Numbered from the stretch's first letter, positions 1 through 10,499 are shown. The stretch: DNA of 64,000 nucleotides from Pseudomonadota bacterium (GCA_039818985.1 JBCBSU010000001.1:1762367-1826366), one strand, 5' to 3'. The notes: generated by a model from the sequence alone, not told the origin. Translations and numbers: made by a program.

Positions 1-1
1 T

Positions 2-700
2 ATCACCGATGCGGTCGAGGAAACCGCGGCTCTGGCGCCACATCATATCACGGCAGTCAAGGCCGATGCCGGTGATGAAGCCGCGGTCAAGGCCCTGGTC
101 AACCGTGCCGTCACCGATCATGGCGGCCTCGATATCTTCTTCGCCAATGCCGGCATTTCCGGCGGCTTTGACGGCATCTTCGACCAGAGCGCAAAAGAAT
201 GGGAAGAGATATTGCGGGTCAACCTGATCGGCGTTTTCCTGGCAATCAAATATGGCGGCAAGGCGATTGTCGAGACCTCCCAGGCCAATGGCAATCGCGG
301 CGGCTCGATCATCGCCACTGCCTCGGTCGCCGGATTGCGTTCAGGCGCCGGCGGACCGGCCTATACTGCATCCAAGGCCGGGGTCGTCAATCTGGTGAAG
401 ATCGCGGCGCAACAGCTGACCGGCAGCAATGTGCGCTGCAACGCTATCTGCCCCGGACTGATCGAGACCGGCATGACCAGCTTCATCTATGAGACCGCGC
501 GCGCCAAGGGCCGCGAGATTACGGTCGGCCAGCTCAACCCGATGCAACGCGGCGGCGAGGCCGACGAGATTGCGGAAGCCGCGCTGTTCCTCGCCTCGGA
601 CCGCGCCAGCTATGTCAACGGCCATGCGCTGGTCGTCGATGGCGGTCTCTCCACCTCTCATCCCTATAACCGCCAGGCCTTTGGCAAGACAGCGGTATAA
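2..700 (+). CDS. SDR family NAD(P)-dependent oxidoreductase, 5' truncated
   Basis: This is the C-terminal two thirds of a short-chain dehydrogenase/reductase; the Rossmann glycine motif lies before the window. The visible fragment keeps the NAG motif (fragment residues 49-51), the catalytic serine in IIATASVAG and the YTASK (Y-x3-K) pair encoded near base 362, followed by the usual PG motif (CPGLIETGM). The end, with a VVDGGL stretch, is typical of classical SDRs of about 250 residues. The substrate cannot be told from sequence. The serine hydrolase gene starts 6 bases after its stop and may be co-transcribed. Confidence 0.9.
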   Translation: MTDAVEETAALAPHHITAVKADAGDEAAVKALVNRAVTDHGGLDIFFANAGISGGFDGIFDQSAKEWEEILRVNLIGVFLAIKYGGKAIVETSQANGNRGGSIIATASVAGLRSGAGGPAYTASKAGVVNLVKIAAQQLTGSNVRCNAICPGLIETGMTSFIYETARAKGREITVGQLNPMQRGGEADEIAEAALFLASDRASYVNGHALVVDGGLSTSHPYNRQAFGKTAV

Positions 701-705
701 AGCCC

Positions 706-1926
706 ATGACCCTCACCGTTTCCGACCCTGAATCACTGGGTTTTCATGGCCCCTTGCTCGACCACATCCCGGCCTTTATCAGGGCGAAATATCTCGATAC
801 CGGGTTGCTGCCGCATGCGGCGTTGCTGATCGGGCGTGGCGATGAAATTGCCCATGTCTCGCTGCAAGGCGAGGCAAGACCGGGGCAGCCGCTCACCGAA
901 GACGCGATCTTCCGCATCGCCAGCATGACCAAACCAATCACCTCGATTGCCTTTATGCAGCTGGTCGAACAGGGCAAGGTGGCGCTGGCCGATCCGGTGC
1001 ATCGCTACCTGCCTGAATGGAAGGGCATGGGCGTCTTTGTGAGCGGCGGCGGTGACCAGCCTTTTGTCACCCGCCCACCTGTCGAGCCAATGCAAATCAT
1101 CGACCTGCTGCGCCATACCAGCGGCCTGACCTACAGCTTTCAGGAGCGTACTCCGGTCGATGCCGCCTATCGCAAGCTTGGTTTCGAACGGTTTGACGGC
1201 GGCGATATCGACCATTTCATCGCCTCGCTGGCGAAGATTCCGTTGCAGTTCGACCCCGGGACCAGCTGGAATTACTCGGTGTCCACCGACGTGCTCGGCG
1301 CGATAATCGAGCGGATTTCCGGCCAGTCGCTCGCCGACTATTTCCAGCAGAATATCTTCGATCCGCTGGGCATGGAGGACACGCATTTCCAGCTGCCCGC
1401 CGAAAAGGTCGACCGCGTGACCGACAGCTACTCTTTTGATCCCAAAGAAAAGATGAAGCCCTATGATCGCGGTGCCAAAACCGCGTGGTTACCCAAGCCG
1501 GGCTATTTCTCCGGCGGTGGCGGGCTGATGTCGACGCTGCACGATTATCATCTGTTCTGCCGGATGCTGCTTAATGAAGGTCAGCTTGACGGCGCGCGGA
1601 TCATCGGGCGCAAGACACTGGAACTGATGACCAGCAATCATCTTCCGGGCGGCGGCGACCTGACCCGGCACAGCACTGCGCTATTCTCCGAAGCGCAGAA
1701 TGCCGGTGCCGGCTTCGGCCTTGGTTTTGCCACCACCATCGACAATGCCGCGACCGGCATGCCCGGCTCCACCGGCGATTTCTATTGGGGCGGCATGTTC
1801 TCGACCGCGTTTTTCGTCGATCCGGTAGAGGATGTGATCATGGTGTTCATGACCCAGTTGATGCCGTCATCCGCCTATCCCATCCGCCGCGAGATCAAGA
1901 CCATGCTCTATGCGGCTCTGGATTGA
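706..1926 (+). CDS. Serine hydrolase of the class C beta-lactamase/esterase fold
   Basis: A 406-residue protein of the beta-lactamase-related family (family VIII esterases, penicillin-binding-like hydrolases). The nucleophile motif S-x-x-K is seen as S73-M-T-K76, the second motif tyrosine as Y190 in WNYSVS, and a W-G-G motif lies near residue 360 (FYWGGMFST). There is no obvious signal peptide, so it is probably cytoplasmic. In this fold such proteins usually act as esterases or amidases rather than antibiotic-degrading enzymes; the substrate is unknown. The start codon lies 5 bases after the SDR stop, suggesting one transcript. Confidence 0.88.
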   Translation: MTLTVSDPESLGFHGPLLDHIPAFIRAKYLDTGLLPHAALLIGRGDEIAHVSLQGEARPGQPLTEDAIFRIASMTKPITSIAFMQLVEQGKVALADPVHRYLPEWKGMGVFVSGGGDQPFVTRPPVEPMQIIDLLRHTSGLTYSFQERTPVDAAYRKLGFERFDGGDIDHFIASLAKIPLQFDPGTSWNYSVSTDVLGAIIERISGQSLADYFQQNIFDPLGMEDTHFQLPAEKVDRVTDSYSFDPKEKMKPYDRGAKTAWLPKPGYFSGGGGLMSTLHDYHLFCRMLLNEGQLDGARIIGRKTLELMTSNHLPGGGDLTRHSTALFSEAQNAGAGFGLGFATTIDNAATGMPGSTGDFYWGGMFSTAFFVDPVEDVIMVFMTQLMPSSAYPIRREIKTMLYAALD

Positions 1927-1950
1927 GACTCGGCCCGAACAGGCGAAGGG

Positions 1951-2685
1951 CTAGTTGAGCACGCCCCACATCGCCACTGCCGCGTCATAGCGGGCGCGGC
2001 GCGCCTCGAGCTGGGCCGTGGCTTCCGCGTCTTCGCCCCATTGCTCGGCCTGCCATGTCTGTTCGAGAAACGCCGCATCCCAGATCGCATCAGGGCTGTG
2101 GCGCTGCTCGCGCAGGGCCAGCGCCAGTGCAAAGGAACCGGTCAGTTCAACTATCTGGCTGAAGGCGGTCAACCGGAACGCATCATCATCAGCGATGACC
2201 GCCATGGCCAGTGCCCGCACTTCGGGCGTTTGCGGCCGTGGCATCACGCCCGACAGACGCAACCAGACAATGCCATGTGCTGCCTCGAGATCGCGCAATA
2301 TCGGTTCCCACACCGCCTGTTGCCGGGTGAATAAGGGCGAGTCCGGGCCATCGCGATAGGACAGCGTGTCGGTCTCGGCAAAACCGGCAATCGCCTTGCC
2401 TACCTCGTCGCGATGATCGGCAATACGGTCGATAGCGGCGTTGCAAAAGCCGGTGAGCACCATCGTTTCGGGGCGGATAAACGCATCCTGATCACGCCAT
2501 TCGCCGGCGACCATTTCCGCCAGTTGCGCCGTGGGAAGCGCCAGCGCCCGGCGCAATGGCGTCTTCACTGCCCGGCCATCAAGCAGTATCGCATGTGTCG
2601 CGCCGGAAGCATCCACCGTCACCTGTTTGTAGAATCGCTTGGCGCGCGGTGTCTCCGCCTGCGATCCGGGAGAAGTTGCCGTCAT
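1951..2685 (-). CDS. ATP12-family F1-ATPase assembly chaperone
   Basis: A 244-residue member of the ATP12 family, which in mitochondria and alphaproteobacteria helps assemble the F1 alpha subunit of ATP synthase. Family hallmarks are the N-terminal RFYKQVTV...LLDGRAVKTP stretch (residues 16-43) and the central GEWRDQ and DTLSYR motifs. It is the last gene of an overlapping minus-strand run; its start codon overlaps the stop of the upstream small membrane protein by 4 bases (ATGA). It converges on the serine hydrolase gene with about 24 bases between them. Confidence 0.92.
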   Translation of the reverse strand: MTATSPGSQAETPRAKRFYKQVTVDASGATHAILLDGRAVKTPLRRALALPTAQLAEMVAGEWRDQDAFIRPETMVLTGFCNAAIDRIADHRDEVGKAIAGFAETDTLSYRDGPDSPLFTRQQAVWEPILRDLEAAHGIVWLRLSGVMPRPQTPEVRALAMAVIADDDAFRLTAFSQIVELTGSFALALALREQRHSPDAIWDAAFLEQTWQAEQWGEDAEATAQLEARRARYDAAVAMWGVLN

Positions 2686-2915
2686 TGTCTGTCCGCCGGT
2701 TCCTCCGGACTCCGCCAGCGCCGCGCCAACAGCAACGGAACGACAAAGAAATCGAACAGCCCGACAACCAGCAGCACATAGGCCACAATATCGGGAAGCC
2801 CGCCAATAGTCCCGTTGATCATCAACAGCGCCAGTACCACCAGCACGGCCCCGCCCAGCCGCAATATGTTGATCACCGCAAAGCGCTGCTTTGCCTGGGT
2901 TTCATCGTCCATGGG
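2682..2915 (-). CDS. Small two-helix membrane protein
   Basis: A 77-residue protein starting MDDETQAKQRF with two hydrophobic segments (about residues 15-35 and 42-62) and a charged C-terminus (RRWRSPEEP). I chose the ATG at 2915 because the only longer start lies deep inside the HAD gene. It overlaps the HAD gene by 14 bases at its start and the ATP12 gene by 4 bases at its end, so translation is probably coupled. The family is not recognised with certainty; the function is unknown. Confidence 0.72.
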   Translation of the reverse strand, partial: PMDDETQAKQRFAVINILRLGGAVLVVLALLMINGTIGGLPDIVAYVLLVVGLFDFFVVPLLLARRWRSPEEPADRQ

Positions 2916-3573
2916 TGTCCTCTTCCATAAGCACGGCAAACAGCGCCTCCATGCTGGTCACCACATGGTCAGCGCCAGCCTCGTGCAGCTCATGCGCATC
3001 ATGATAGCCCCAGTCAACGCCAATCGGGCGGACTCCGGCATTGATCGCCATCACCATGTCGAAGCTGGTATCGCCGATCATCGTTGCATGGGCGGGCTCT
3101 GCCCCGGCATCGTCAAGCGCCTGCAAAATCATCGACGGATGCGGCTTGGACGGGTGCCGGTCGGCGGTTTGCAGGCTGATAAAATGTTCGGACAATTGAT
3201 GATGCTCAAGTACAAAGCGCAGACCGCGATCCGACTTGCCTGTGGCCACCGCGCACAGCCAGTCAGCTTCACGCAGACGCTGCAGCAGTTCGACCAAGCC
3301 GTCATAAAGCGGTTCGGTCAGATCGCCCCGGGCGCGCAATGTCTGAAAGGCGGTGCGATAATGATCGGCCAGGCGCGCCCGTTGTGCTTCGTCCAGATCG
3401 GGTGCCAGCGCGTGCATCGCCTCCGCCAGTGACAGGCCGACAATGCGTCGGGTCTGGTGATGATCAGGCGGGGCCAGGCCTTCGGCAGCAAAGGCGCGCT
3501 CCATGGCAGCGCAGATATTGGCCTGCCCGTCGACCATGGTGCCATCGCAATCGAATATCGCCAGTCGGGTCAC
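2902..3573 (-). CDS. HAD-superfamily hydrolase, phosphoglycolate-phosphatase-like
   Basis: A 223-residue HAD hydrolase. Motif I is FDCDGTMVD with both catalytic aspartates, motif II threonine is in VATGKS, and motifs III/IV are the lysine in SKPHPSM and IGDTSFDM. The helical cap between motifs I and II is of the Gph/PGMB type, so a small phosphorylated metabolite is the likely substrate. The start is a GTG at 3573, which overlaps the stop of the PaiB-like gene in a GTGA arrangement; the longer open frame would run inside that gene. Confidence 0.9.
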   Translation of the reverse strand: MTRLAIFDCDGTMVDGQANICAAMERAFAAEGLAPPDHHQTRRIVGLSLAEAMHALAPDLDEAQRARLADHYRTAFQTLRARGDLTEPLYDGLVELLQRLREADWLCAVATGKSDRGLRFVLEHHQLSEHFISLQTADRHPSKPHPSMILQALDDAGAEPAHATMIGDTSFDMVMAINAGVRPIGVDWGYHDAHELHEAGADHVVTSMEALFAVLMEEDTHGR

Positions 3574-4178
3574 TCGCCACTCTCCACATTTCGCATCAAC
3601 ATCGCCATCGCCCGGCGTCCGCTGGCTTCGACCCTGTCGGCAGCAGCAAGGCGTGTTGCCTCGGGCTTGTTCTGACTCAGCTTGGCGGTGCCGCGCCATG
3701 CCTTGATCGCCATGCGAAAACCAACAATCCCCTGCAACATCCCCTCAAATTTGCCCGATGCCATCTTGTCGCGGGTCCAGGGTGGATCCTCGCCGGCACG
3801 CATTTCATGATGCGCTGTCACCTGATCAATCAGGTCAGGCATGCGGTCGCGCTCCATGCGTCTGACATCGCCTTCCAGTTCGATGCTGAGATAGTTCCAG
3901 GTCGGCACCTGATCGGGAATATCATACCAGTTGGCACTGATATAGGCATCGGGTCCGTTGACCACGAACAGCACATCGCCATCGGCAATATGGCGGGTCA
4001 GCGCATTGCCGCGCGAGAGATGGAATTCCAGACGCTCCGGTCCATCGAACAGCGCCGGAATATGCGCTACACGCGGGCCATTGGGCGTTTGCGCGAACAG
4101 CGTGCCGAAACCGATTTCCTCGACCCATTGCCGCATCACATCGCGATCAGTGATATGGAAACTGCGATCCGGGTGCAT
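3570..4178 (-). CDS. FMN-binding split-barrel protein, PaiB-like
   Basis: A 202-residue protein of the PaiB family (FMN-binding negative transcriptional regulator, split beta-barrel related to pyridoxamine oxidase). Family features are the N-terminal GFGTLFAQ...HIPALF region (about 23-45), the NGPDAYISANWY motif (about 74-85), VPTWNYLSIELEG and the C-terminal IVGFRMAIKAWRGTAKLSQNKP segment (given here only as a landmark near residues 150-171). PaiB was named for a Bacillus regulator of protease and sporulation genes, but most family members are uncharacterised. Its ATG overlaps the RluA-family stop by one base. Confidence 0.88.
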   Translation of the reverse strand: MHPDRSFHITDRDVMRQWVEEIGFGTLFAQTPNGPRVAHIPALFDGPERLEFHLSRGNALTRHIADGDVLFVVNGPDAYISANWYDIPDQVPTWNYLSIELEGDVRRMERDRMPDLIDQVTAHHEMRAGEDPPWTRDKMASGKFEGMLQGIVGFRMAIKAWRGTAKLSQNKPEATRLAAADRVEASGRRAMAMLMRNVESGE

Positions 4179-5404
4179 CAGCCGCGCCTGCCCTTCGGCG
4201 CACCGCGTGCAGGCCTCTTTTTGGCAGCAACTTTGCCACGCGTTACCGGTTTGCGCCCCGGTGTCTTACCCGGTTTGGTTTTGGCCGCTGTTTTGGCAGA
4301 GGTATTGCGCCCCCGTCTTTCGCCGCGCCGGGCCTTGCGAACCTGTTTGGCGTGGGCCTTGGCCTTTCGCTTCTGGTTGGCGCGGTCGGGCAGTGCCTCA
4401 CCATCCACCGGATCGAACACATCGCCTAGTGCGAGGTCAAAACCCATGCTCTCCATCGTATCGGCGAAATGCGGTGGCAGTTCGGCCCGCACATCGATGC
4501 GGTCACCATCGGGCTGCTCGATCACCAGACGCCTGGCATGGAGGTGCATTTTGCGGCTGACCGGGCCGGTAACATGGGCTTCCTTGCCACCATATTTGGC
4601 ATCACCGACAATCGGATGGCCGATCGCCGCCATATGCACGCGCAGCTGGTGCGTACGCCCGGTCAGCGGGTGCAGCTCGACCCAGCTTACCCTGCCGCCG
4701 GCATGCTCGATCACCCGGTAACGGCTGCGGCTCGGCTGGCCCTGTTCATGATCGACATAGATTTTCTCGCCGCCTGTGCCCGGCTGTTTCGCCAGCGGCA
4801 GGTCGATCTGGCCCTCGCGTATCTCAGGCAGGCCCATGACCAGTGCCCAATAGACTTTCTTCGCAGTCCGTCCGGAAAACCGTTTCGAGAAGAACGCGGC
4901 GCTTCCAGGCGTGCGTGCCACCAGCAAAACTCCCGAGGTATCCTTGTCGAGCCGATGCACCAGACGCGGGCGCGGATCATCGCCCTCCCGATAGACATCG
5001 AGCAGGCCATCAATATGGCGATAGGTCTTGCTGCCGCCCTGCGTAGCCAGCCCCGGCGGCTTGTTGAGGATGATCGCCGACCGGGTATTTTCGATTACCA
5101 GGCTCTCGGCCAGCGCCCTGTCCTCTTCGGACAGCTCGCGCACTGGTTTGGTGTGGCGCTGGCGGTGTCCGGGGTCTTCGGGCGGTACGCGCAGCAACTG
5201 CCCGGTGCGCAGCCGGTCGCCCGGCGACACCCGGCGGCCATTGACGCGGATCTGCCCGGTACGCGCCCATTTGGAGATGGTGCCAAATCCGATATGCCCC
5301 ATATGCCGCGCAAACCACCGATCGATGCGGATATCATCATCATCCCTGGCGATGCGATATTCGCGCACGCGCGGCTCGCCGCTGGCTTGTTCGCCTGCGG
5401 TCAT
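4178..5404 (-). CDS. RluA/RluC-family rRNA pseudouridine synthase with S4 domain
   Basis: A 408-residue pseudouridine synthase. An N-terminal S4 RNA-binding domain (about residues 20-75) precedes the catalytic domain with HRLDKDTSGVL, whose aspartate (D153) is the catalytic residue. RluC-type enzymes modify 23S rRNA uridines. The last about 70 residues form a very basic, low-complexity K/R/A/P/G tail not needed for the fold. I prefer the ATG at 5404 over the one at 5410, because it overlaps the crcB stop as ATGA and lies at a better distance from a GGCGAGG ribosome site. Confidence 0.92.
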   Translation of the reverse strand: MTAGEQASGEPRVREYRIARDDDDIRIDRWFARHMGHIGFGTISKWARTGQIRVNGRRVSPGDRLRTGQLLRVPPEDPGHRQRHTKPVRELSEEDRALAESLVIENTRSAIILNKPPGLATQGGSKTYRHIDGLLDVYREGDDPRPRLVHRLDKDTSGVLLVARTPGSAAFFSKRFSGRTAKKVYWALVMGLPEIREGQIDLPLAKQPGTGGEKIYVDHEQGQPSRSRYRVIEHAGGRVSWVELHPLTGRTHQLRVHMAAIGHPIVGDAKYGGKEAHVTGPVSRKMHLHARRLVIEQPDGDRIDVRAELPPHFADTMESMGFDLALGDVFDPVDGEALPDRANQKRKAKAHAKQVRKARRGERRGRNTSAKTAAKTKPGKTPGRKPVTRGKVAAKKRPARGAPKGRRG

Positions 5405-5796
5405 GCCCATAGCCTCGCCAGCATCAGCCCGCCATAAAGCGCCGCGACAGCGGCCACGACCGACAGCAATATATAGCCAAGCGCTATCGCCATATCGCCG
5501 CGCATCAGCATATTGACTGTCTCCAGCGAGAAGGCGGAAAAGGTGGTAAAGCCGCCGAGCAAGCCGATACCGATCAACAGCCGCCAGCCCTCACCACCAC
5601 TGGCCTGCTGCGCCAGTACACCAACGAGACAGCCCATCAGAAAGCCGCCACTGACATTGGCAATCAGCGTGCCCCAAGGCCAGCCCGGCCCGAAAAACTG
5701 CAACGCCACGCGACCGAGATGGAAACGCCCCGCAGCACCAAGACCACCGCCCAGGGCGACCAGTAATGTTGCAGTGCCAAGGGAAAGACCGGACAT
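5401..5796 (-). CDS. crcB: Fluoride channel CrcB/Fluc
   Basis: A 131-residue four-helix membrane protein of the CrcB/Fluc family, which exports fluoride as a dual-topology dimer. Diagnostic motifs are GGLGAAGR (near residue 17), GTLIANVSGGF and GGFTTFSAFSLE, the latter holding the conserved phenylalanine box residues. It is the first gene of the overlapping run down to the ATP12 gene. I saw no crcB (fluoride) riboswitch in the 60 bases before it. Confidence 0.95.
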   Translation of the reverse strand: MSGLSLGTATLLVALGGGLGAAGRFHLGRVALQFFGPGWPWGTLIANVSGGFLMGCLVGVLAQQASGGEGWRLLIGIGLLGGFTTFSAFSLETVNMLMRGDMAIALGYILLSVVAAVAALYGGLMLARLWA

Positions 5797-5837
5797 GGCC
5801 AGCGTCTTAGCCGGACTGATCGCGAAAGGCCATGGGT

Positions 5838-5858
5838 TCCTCCCCGGGACGGGGAGGA
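5838..5858 (-). terminator. Hairpin after alaS
   Basis: An 8-bp perfect inverted repeat (TCCTCCCC and GGGGAGGA, 5-base loop) begins one base after the alaS stop codon, in the gap before crcB. A short T-rich run (TTTAT) follows it only when read on the plus strand, so as a terminator for alaS it would be weak. It could also be a processing or mRNA-stability element. Confidence 0.45.
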
Positions 5859-5859
5859 T

Positions 5860-8508
5860 TTATGATCCGCGAATCGCCGCGCGCACCGCGGCAATCGCTT
5901 CGTCCGCAGCATCGCCATTGGGGCCTCCGCCCTGCGCCATGTCAGGGCGACCGCCGCCGCCCTTGCCGCCAAGGGCTTCGACGGCAACACGCACCAGATC
6001 GACCGCGCTCAGCATATCGGAGAGATCATCGGTGACACCGACCGCGGCGGCCGCGCGGCCATCATTGACCGCGATCATCGCCACAACGCCGCTGCCCATA
6101 TCGGCCTTGGCATTGTCGAGCAGGCCACGCAGCTCCTTGGGGTTGAGGCCATCGAAACGCTGGCCGCGAAAGCGGATATCGCCAATGGTTTCATCGCCAG
6201 CGGGTTTCTCGCCGCCACCGCCATTGCCCGCAAGCGCCAGTTTCTTGCGGCTTTCGGCCAGCTCCTGTTCCAGCTTCTTGCGCTCCTGCACCAGCGTTGC
6301 GACGCGTTCAGTAACTTCGGCAGGCGAAGTTTTGAGCGCGCTTGCAGCTTCCTGCAAGGCGTGGTCGCGCTGCACCAGCCAGTCGCGCGCCGCCTCTCCG
6401 GTCAACGCCTCGATACGTCGCACACCGCCCGAGACGGCGCTTTCCGAGATGATATGCAACAGGCCGATATCGCCCAGTGCATTGACATGGGTGCCGCCGC
6501 ACAGTTCGACCGAATAATCGCTGTCCTCCCAGTCGCCCATGGAAAGTACCCGGACCTCATCGCCATATTTCTCGCCGAACAGCGCCAGTGCGCCGGCAGC
6601 GACCGCATCATCGGGTGTCATCAATCGCGTGTGTACCGTGCGATTGCCGCGAATCTGGGCATTCACCTCGGCCTGAATCGTGGCGATTTCTTCCGCGCTG
6701 ACTGCCTTGGGATGCGAGAAATCGAAGCGCAGCCGGTCCTCTGCAACAAGGCTGCCTTTTTGCGTCACATGCTCGCCCAGATGGCGGCGCAGTGCAGCAT
6801 GGAGCAGGTGCGTCGCGCTGTGGTTGGCACGCAGCCGGTCACGGCGACCGCCATCGACCAGCAGGGTGACGGTATCGCCCCTGGTCAGCATGCCGCCGGT
6901 CATGGCGATGTGGTGCGCGTGCAACCGGCCCAGCGGCTTGCTCACCGTCTCGACCGTGGCAATCTGGGTATCACCCATCATCACCACACCGCTATCGCCC
7001 TCCTGACCGCCAGATTCGCCATAAAATGGCGTCTGGTTGGTCAGCAATATTCCGGTTTCACCGACCTTGAGCGTATCGACCTCAGCACCATCACATATCA
7101 GTGCCACCACCGCGCCGTCGCCGCGCAGCGCCGTATAGCCGGTAAATTCGGTGCTGCCCTCGCGCTCGGCAATATCGAACCAGATATCGTCCGAAGCGGT
7201 TTCACCCGAGCCTTTCCAGGCGGCCCGCGCGGCAGCTTTCTGTTCAGCCATGGCGGTATCGAAACCAGCACGGTCTACGCCGATGTCCTGCGCCCGTAGC
7301 GCATCTTCGGTCAGGTCATAGGGGAAGCCATAGGTATCATAGAGCCTGAACGCGGTTTCGCCGGGCAATGTATCGCCAGCCTTGAGATCGATCACCGCTT
7401 CGTCGAGCAGTTTGAGACCTTTATCAAGCGTCTTGCGGAAGCGGATTTCCTCACGCTCCAGCGTTTCGGCGATCAGCGGCTGTGCCCGAACCAGTTCGGG
7501 ATAGGCCTGTCCCATCTGGCTCACCAATGTCGGTACCAGACGGTACATTAGTGGTTCATCGGCACCAAGCAGATGCGCATGGCGCATGGCGCGGCGCATG
7601 ATCCGGCGCAGCACATAACCGCGCCCCTCATTGGCGGGGAGAACGCCATCGGCGATCAGGAAGCTGGTCGAGCGCAGATGATCGGCAATGATGCGATGGC
7701 CGGCATTGCCCGGATCATCCGAACCGGTGAGCCGCACAGAAGCGCCGATCAGTTCCTCAAATGTGTCGGTACGGTAATTGTCGTGGGTGTTCTGCAATAC
7801 CGCGGCGATACGCTCCAGCCCCATACCGGTGTCGATGCTCGGCTTGGGCAGCGGGTTGAGTGTGCCCTCGCTGTCGCGGTCATATTGCATGAAAACGAGA
7901 TTCCATATCTCGACAAAGCGGTCGCCATCTTCATCGGGACTGCCGGGAGGGCCACCGGGGATATGGTCGCCATGATCGTAGAAAATCTCGCTGCACGGGC
8001 CGCATGGACCGGTATCGCCCATCGACCAGAAATTGTCGTCGGTGGCGATGCGGATGATGCGGTCCTCGGGCAGGCCGGAAATGGTTTTCCACAGCGCAAA
8101 GGCTTCGTCATCATCATGATAGACGGTGACGGTGAGCTTATCCGGTGAAATGCCCCAAACCCCGGTCAACAATTCCCAGGCATGGCTGATCGCATCCTGC
8201 TTGAAATAATCGCCGAACGAGAAATTGCCCAGCATCTCGAAAAAGGTGTGGTGACGCGCGGTATAGCCGACATTGTCGAGATCATTATGTTTGCCGCCGG
8301 CGCGAACGCATTTCTGCGACGATGTGGCACAGGGTGCGGGCGCGCTTTCCAGCCCGGTAAACACATTTTTGAACGGCACCATGCCGGCATTGACGAACAT
8401 TAATGTCGGGTCCGCCTGCGGGATCAGCGGTGCCGAGGCAATGGCCCTGTGGCCATGCGCGGTGAAGAAATCGAGAAACGATTGCCGTATGTCATTGGTC
8501 GAAGTCAT
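5860..8508 (-). CDS. alaS: Alanine--tRNA ligase
   Basis: An 882-residue class II alanyl-tRNA synthetase of normal full length. The aminoacylation domain with [17 protein letters not shown] is at the N-terminus. The editing domain follows, with the HxxxH zinc motif (NHSATHLLH) and the CGGTHV motif, and a C-terminal coiled-coil/DHHA1-like domain closes the protein. It charges tRNA-Ala and clears mischarged Ser/Gly. The gene stands alone between the lipoprotein gene and crcB. The start [15 protein letters not shown] is the standard position for the family. Confidence 0.98.
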   Translation of the reverse strand: MTSTNDIRQSFLDFFTAHGHRAIASAPLIPQADPTLMFVNAGMVPFKNVFTGLESAPAPCATSSQKCVRAGGKHNDLDNVGYTARHHTFFEMLGNFSFGDYFKQDAISHAWELLTGVWGISPDKLTVTVYHDDDEAFALWKTISGLPEDRIIRIATDDNFWSMGDTGPCGPCSEIFYDHGDHIPGGPPGSPDEDGDRFVEIWNLVFMQYDRDSEGTLNPLPKPSIDTGMGLERIAAVLQNTHDNYRTDTFEELIGASVRLTGSDDPGNAGHRIIADHLRSTSFLIADGVLPANEGRGYVLRRIMRRAMRHAHLLGADEPLMYRLVPTLVSQMGQAYPELVRAQPLIAETLEREEIRFRKTLDKGLKLLDEAVIDLKAGDTLPGETAFRLYDTYGFPYDLTEDALRAQDIGVDRAGFDTAMAEQKAAARAAWKGSGETASDDIWFDIAEREGSTEFTGYTALRGDGAVVALICDGAEVDTLKVGETGILLTNQTPFYGESGGQEGDSGVVMMGDTQIATVETVSKPLGRLHAHHIAMTGGMLTRGDTVTLLVDGGRRDRLRANHSATHLLHAALRRHLGEHVTQKGSLVAEDRLRFDFSHPKAVSAEEIATIQAEVNAQIRGNRTVHTRLMTPDDAVAAGALALFGEKYGDEVRVLSMGDWEDSDYSVELCGGTHVNALGDIGLLHIISESAVSGGVRRIEALTGEAARDWLVQRDHALQEAASALKTSPAEVTERVATLVQERKKLEQELAESRKKLALAGNGGGGEKPAGDETIGDIRFRGQRFDGLNPKELRGLLDNAKADMGSGVVAMIAVNDGRAAAAVGVTDDLSDMLSAVDLVRVAVEALGGKGGGGRPDMAQGGGPNGDAADEAIAAVRAAIRGS

Positions 8509-8616
8509 GCCAGCGACTTAAGCGAGGTCGGTTATACTGACAAGGCCTGCTGTATGGCAATGATGAATTGTCCGCAGCAACCGGTCAGCACAAGTGCGTC
8601 AGTGCCTTGATACTAA

Positions 8617-8655
8617 CAATAAAGGGTGCACCAGACATACGGTCCGGTGCACCCT
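8617..8655 (-). terminator. Rho-independent terminator of the lipoprotein gene
   Basis: A perfect 10-bp inverted repeat (AGGGTGCACC and GGTGCACCCT, 13-base loop) lies 25 bases after the lipoprotein stop. On the minus strand it is followed by a T-rich stretch (TTTATTGTT), as expected for an intrinsic terminator. Confidence 0.75.
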
Positions 8656-8680
8656 CCTGCATTGCGATCGCAATCCGCAA

Positions 8681-9193
8681 TTATTGTGCTGCACCGCGCT
8701 CAAACAGGCCCTGCTCCTCGAGACCTTTGCGGACATCTTCGCCAACTTCGGCATTATGCTCGGCTACGGTGGCAATCACCTCACCATCCTTGTCGAGCAG
8801 CACGGCCTCTTCATCCGATCCCAAAGGAACCAGACGGATATAGACAGGCCTCGGGAAAAGCCGATTGGACGAACCGTTAGAACCATCAACCACCGCACCA
8901 ATACCGCCGCCTGCGATGATATTGCCGAAGGTTGAACCGGCCAGACGGCTCTGCACATAGACAAATTCCGGCTTATAGCCTTCTTTGGTAAAATCGACGC
9001 GGGTATCATGGCCGCGCTTCAGCTCATATTCGCACGGCGTTTCGCATGTCTGGCCCGTCACCAGCTCGACCACGGCACCATCGGGCTCGGACAGAAACTC
9101 GACATCCTGATTGGTGCCGTTAAGGACAGTTGCGCAACCGCCGAGACCTACTGCCATCATTGCGACAGCAGCAACCGAAAAAACTGACTTCAT
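8681..9193 (-). CDS. Lipoprotein with a PEGA-like domain
   Basis: A 170-residue protein with a clear lipoprotein signal peptide (MKSVFSVAAVAMMAVGLGGC, acylated cysteine at residue 20). The mature part has the short PEGA-like pattern in which a peptide with C-x4-C (QTCETPCEYEL) precedes a K-x-G-Y/F-x-P segment (KEGYKPEF), and a glycine-rich hydrophobic stretch (about 90-105) that might insert in a membrane. It is probably held in the outer membrane or the periplasmic face of the inner membrane. The function is unknown. It has its own terminator downstream. Confidence 0.85.
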   Translation of the reverse strand: MKSVFSVAAVAMMAVGLGGCATVLNGTNQDVEFLSEPDGAVVELVTGQTCETPCEYELKRGHDTRVDFTKEGYKPEFVYVQSRLAGSTFGNIIAGGGIGAVVDGSNGSSNRLFPRPVYIRLVPLGSDEEAVLLDKDGEVIATVAEHNAEVGEDVRKGLEEQGLFERGAAQ

Positions 9194-9329
9194 GATATGC
9201 TCCCCCTATTGGAAACTAAGGGATGCATCAGAGGTTCACAAAAGTAAATCCCGCCGGATTGTAAACATTTGCCGCCTTCTGTTTATCCTGCAGATGTTGC
9301 GCAAAAGCCGCATTGTTGTCGCCGGAATA

Positions 9330-10403
9330 TCATTTCTCGCCGTCGCTGTCGGGCCCGGTCATCATTTCCTCGGCAACTTCGTCTTCCTTGCCGCGGATCG
9401 CATTTTCCAGCTTTTCCATCAGCTCTGGATTCTCCTTGAGGAAGGTCTTGGCGTTTTCGCGCCCCTGGCCGATGCGCACCGAGTCGTATGAGAACCAGCT
9501 GCCCGATTTCTCGACAATACCGGCCTTGACGCCGAGATCGAGAATCTCGCCGATCTTGGAAATGCCCTCGCCATACATGATGTCGAACTCGACCTGTTTG
9601 AACGGTGGCGCAACCTTGTTCTTGACCACCTTTACCCGGGTCGAGTTGCCGATAATCTCATCGCGATCCTTGATTTGGCCGGTGCGGCGAATGTCGAGCC
9701 GTACCGAGGCATAGAATTTGAGCGCGTTGCCACCGGTGGTGGTCTCCGGATTGCCGTACATGACGCCGATCTTCATGCGCAGCTGGTTGATGAAGATCAC
9801 CATGCAGCGCGAGCGACTGATCGAACCGGTGAGCTTGCGCAGCGACTGGCTCATCAGCCGTGCCTGCAGGCCGACATGGCTGTCGCCCATCTCGCCTTCG
9901 ATCTCGGCGCGCGGCACCAGTGCTGCGACCGAATCGATGACCAATATGTCGACGGCATTGGAACGCACCAGCGTGTCGGCAATCTCCAGCGCCTGTTCAC
10001 CGGTATCGGGCTGCGACACGATCAACTCGTCAATATCGACACCCAGCTTCTTGGCATAGACCGGATCGAGCGCGTGCTCGGCGTCGACAAAGGCAGCGGT
10101 ACCACCGGTCTTCTGCGCCTCGGCGACGGTGTGCAGCGCCAGTGTCGTCTTGCCCGAGCTCTCCGGTCCGTAAATCTCGATCACCCGGCCGCGCGGCAGG
10201 CCGCCAATGCCAAGCGCAATGTCGAGACCCAGCGAACCGGTCGAGATCGCCTCGACATTCATCGCCTCGCGCGAGCCCAGCTTCATCGCCGATCCCTTGC
10301 CGAAGGCACGGTCTATCTGTGCCAGTGCCGCATCAAGTGCTTTTTGCCGATCCATAGTCTTTGTCTGCTTTTCCGCGTCAACGAGTTTCAACTGTCCGGC
10401 CAT
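9330..10403 (-). CDS. recA: Recombinase RecA
   Basis: A 357-residue RecA of standard length. The Walker A motif GPESSGKT is at residues 79-86, the Walker B region is [11 protein letters not shown], loop L1 is at GDSHVG and loop L2 is the [21 protein letters not shown] region (landmark only). The acidic C-terminus is normal. RecA carries out strand exchange and triggers LexA self-cleavage. An SOS box of the alphaproteobacterial type lies about 82 bases before its start, so it is probably damage-inducible. Confidence 0.98.
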   Translation of the reverse strand: MAGQLKLVDAEKQTKTMDRQKALDAALAQIDRAFGKGSAMKLGSREAMNVEAISTGSLGLDIALGIGGLPRGRVIEIYGPESSGKTTLALHTVAEAQKTGGTAAFVDAEHALDPVYAKKLGVDIDELIVSQPDTGEQALEIADTLVRSNAVDILVIDSVAALVPRAEIEGEMGDSHVGLQARLMSQSLRKLTGSISRSRCMVIFINQLRMKIGVMYGNPETTTGGNALKFYASVRLDIRRTGQIKDRDEIIGNSTRVKVVKNKVAPPFKQVEFDIMYGEGISKIGEILDLGVKAGIVEKSGSWFSYDSVRIGQGRENAKTFLKENPELMEKLENAIRGKEDEVAEEMMTGPDSDGEK

Positions 10404-10484
10404 GTGCCTGCTCCCTGCCTAGATGCCAAAATGGAATCAATCAATGAATAGCTGTCCACAGGCTGTACCGCATTTGTTCCAGTA

Positions 10485-10499
10485 GAACAAGGGCAGAAC
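10485..10499 (-). promoter_or_regulatory. LexA (SOS) box before recA
   Basis: The sequence GAAC-AAGGGCA-GAAC on the plus strand (GTTC-N7-GTTC on the recA strand) is a perfect match to the direct-repeat LexA box of alphaproteobacteria. It lies 82-96 bases upstream of the recA start codon. It identifies recA as an SOS gene and supports the taxonomic placement. Confidence 0.85.

Noticed and set aside
5797-5859. Fluoride riboswitch before crcB
   Set aside because: The 63-base gap holds only the hairpin behind alaS and lacks the crcB motif.
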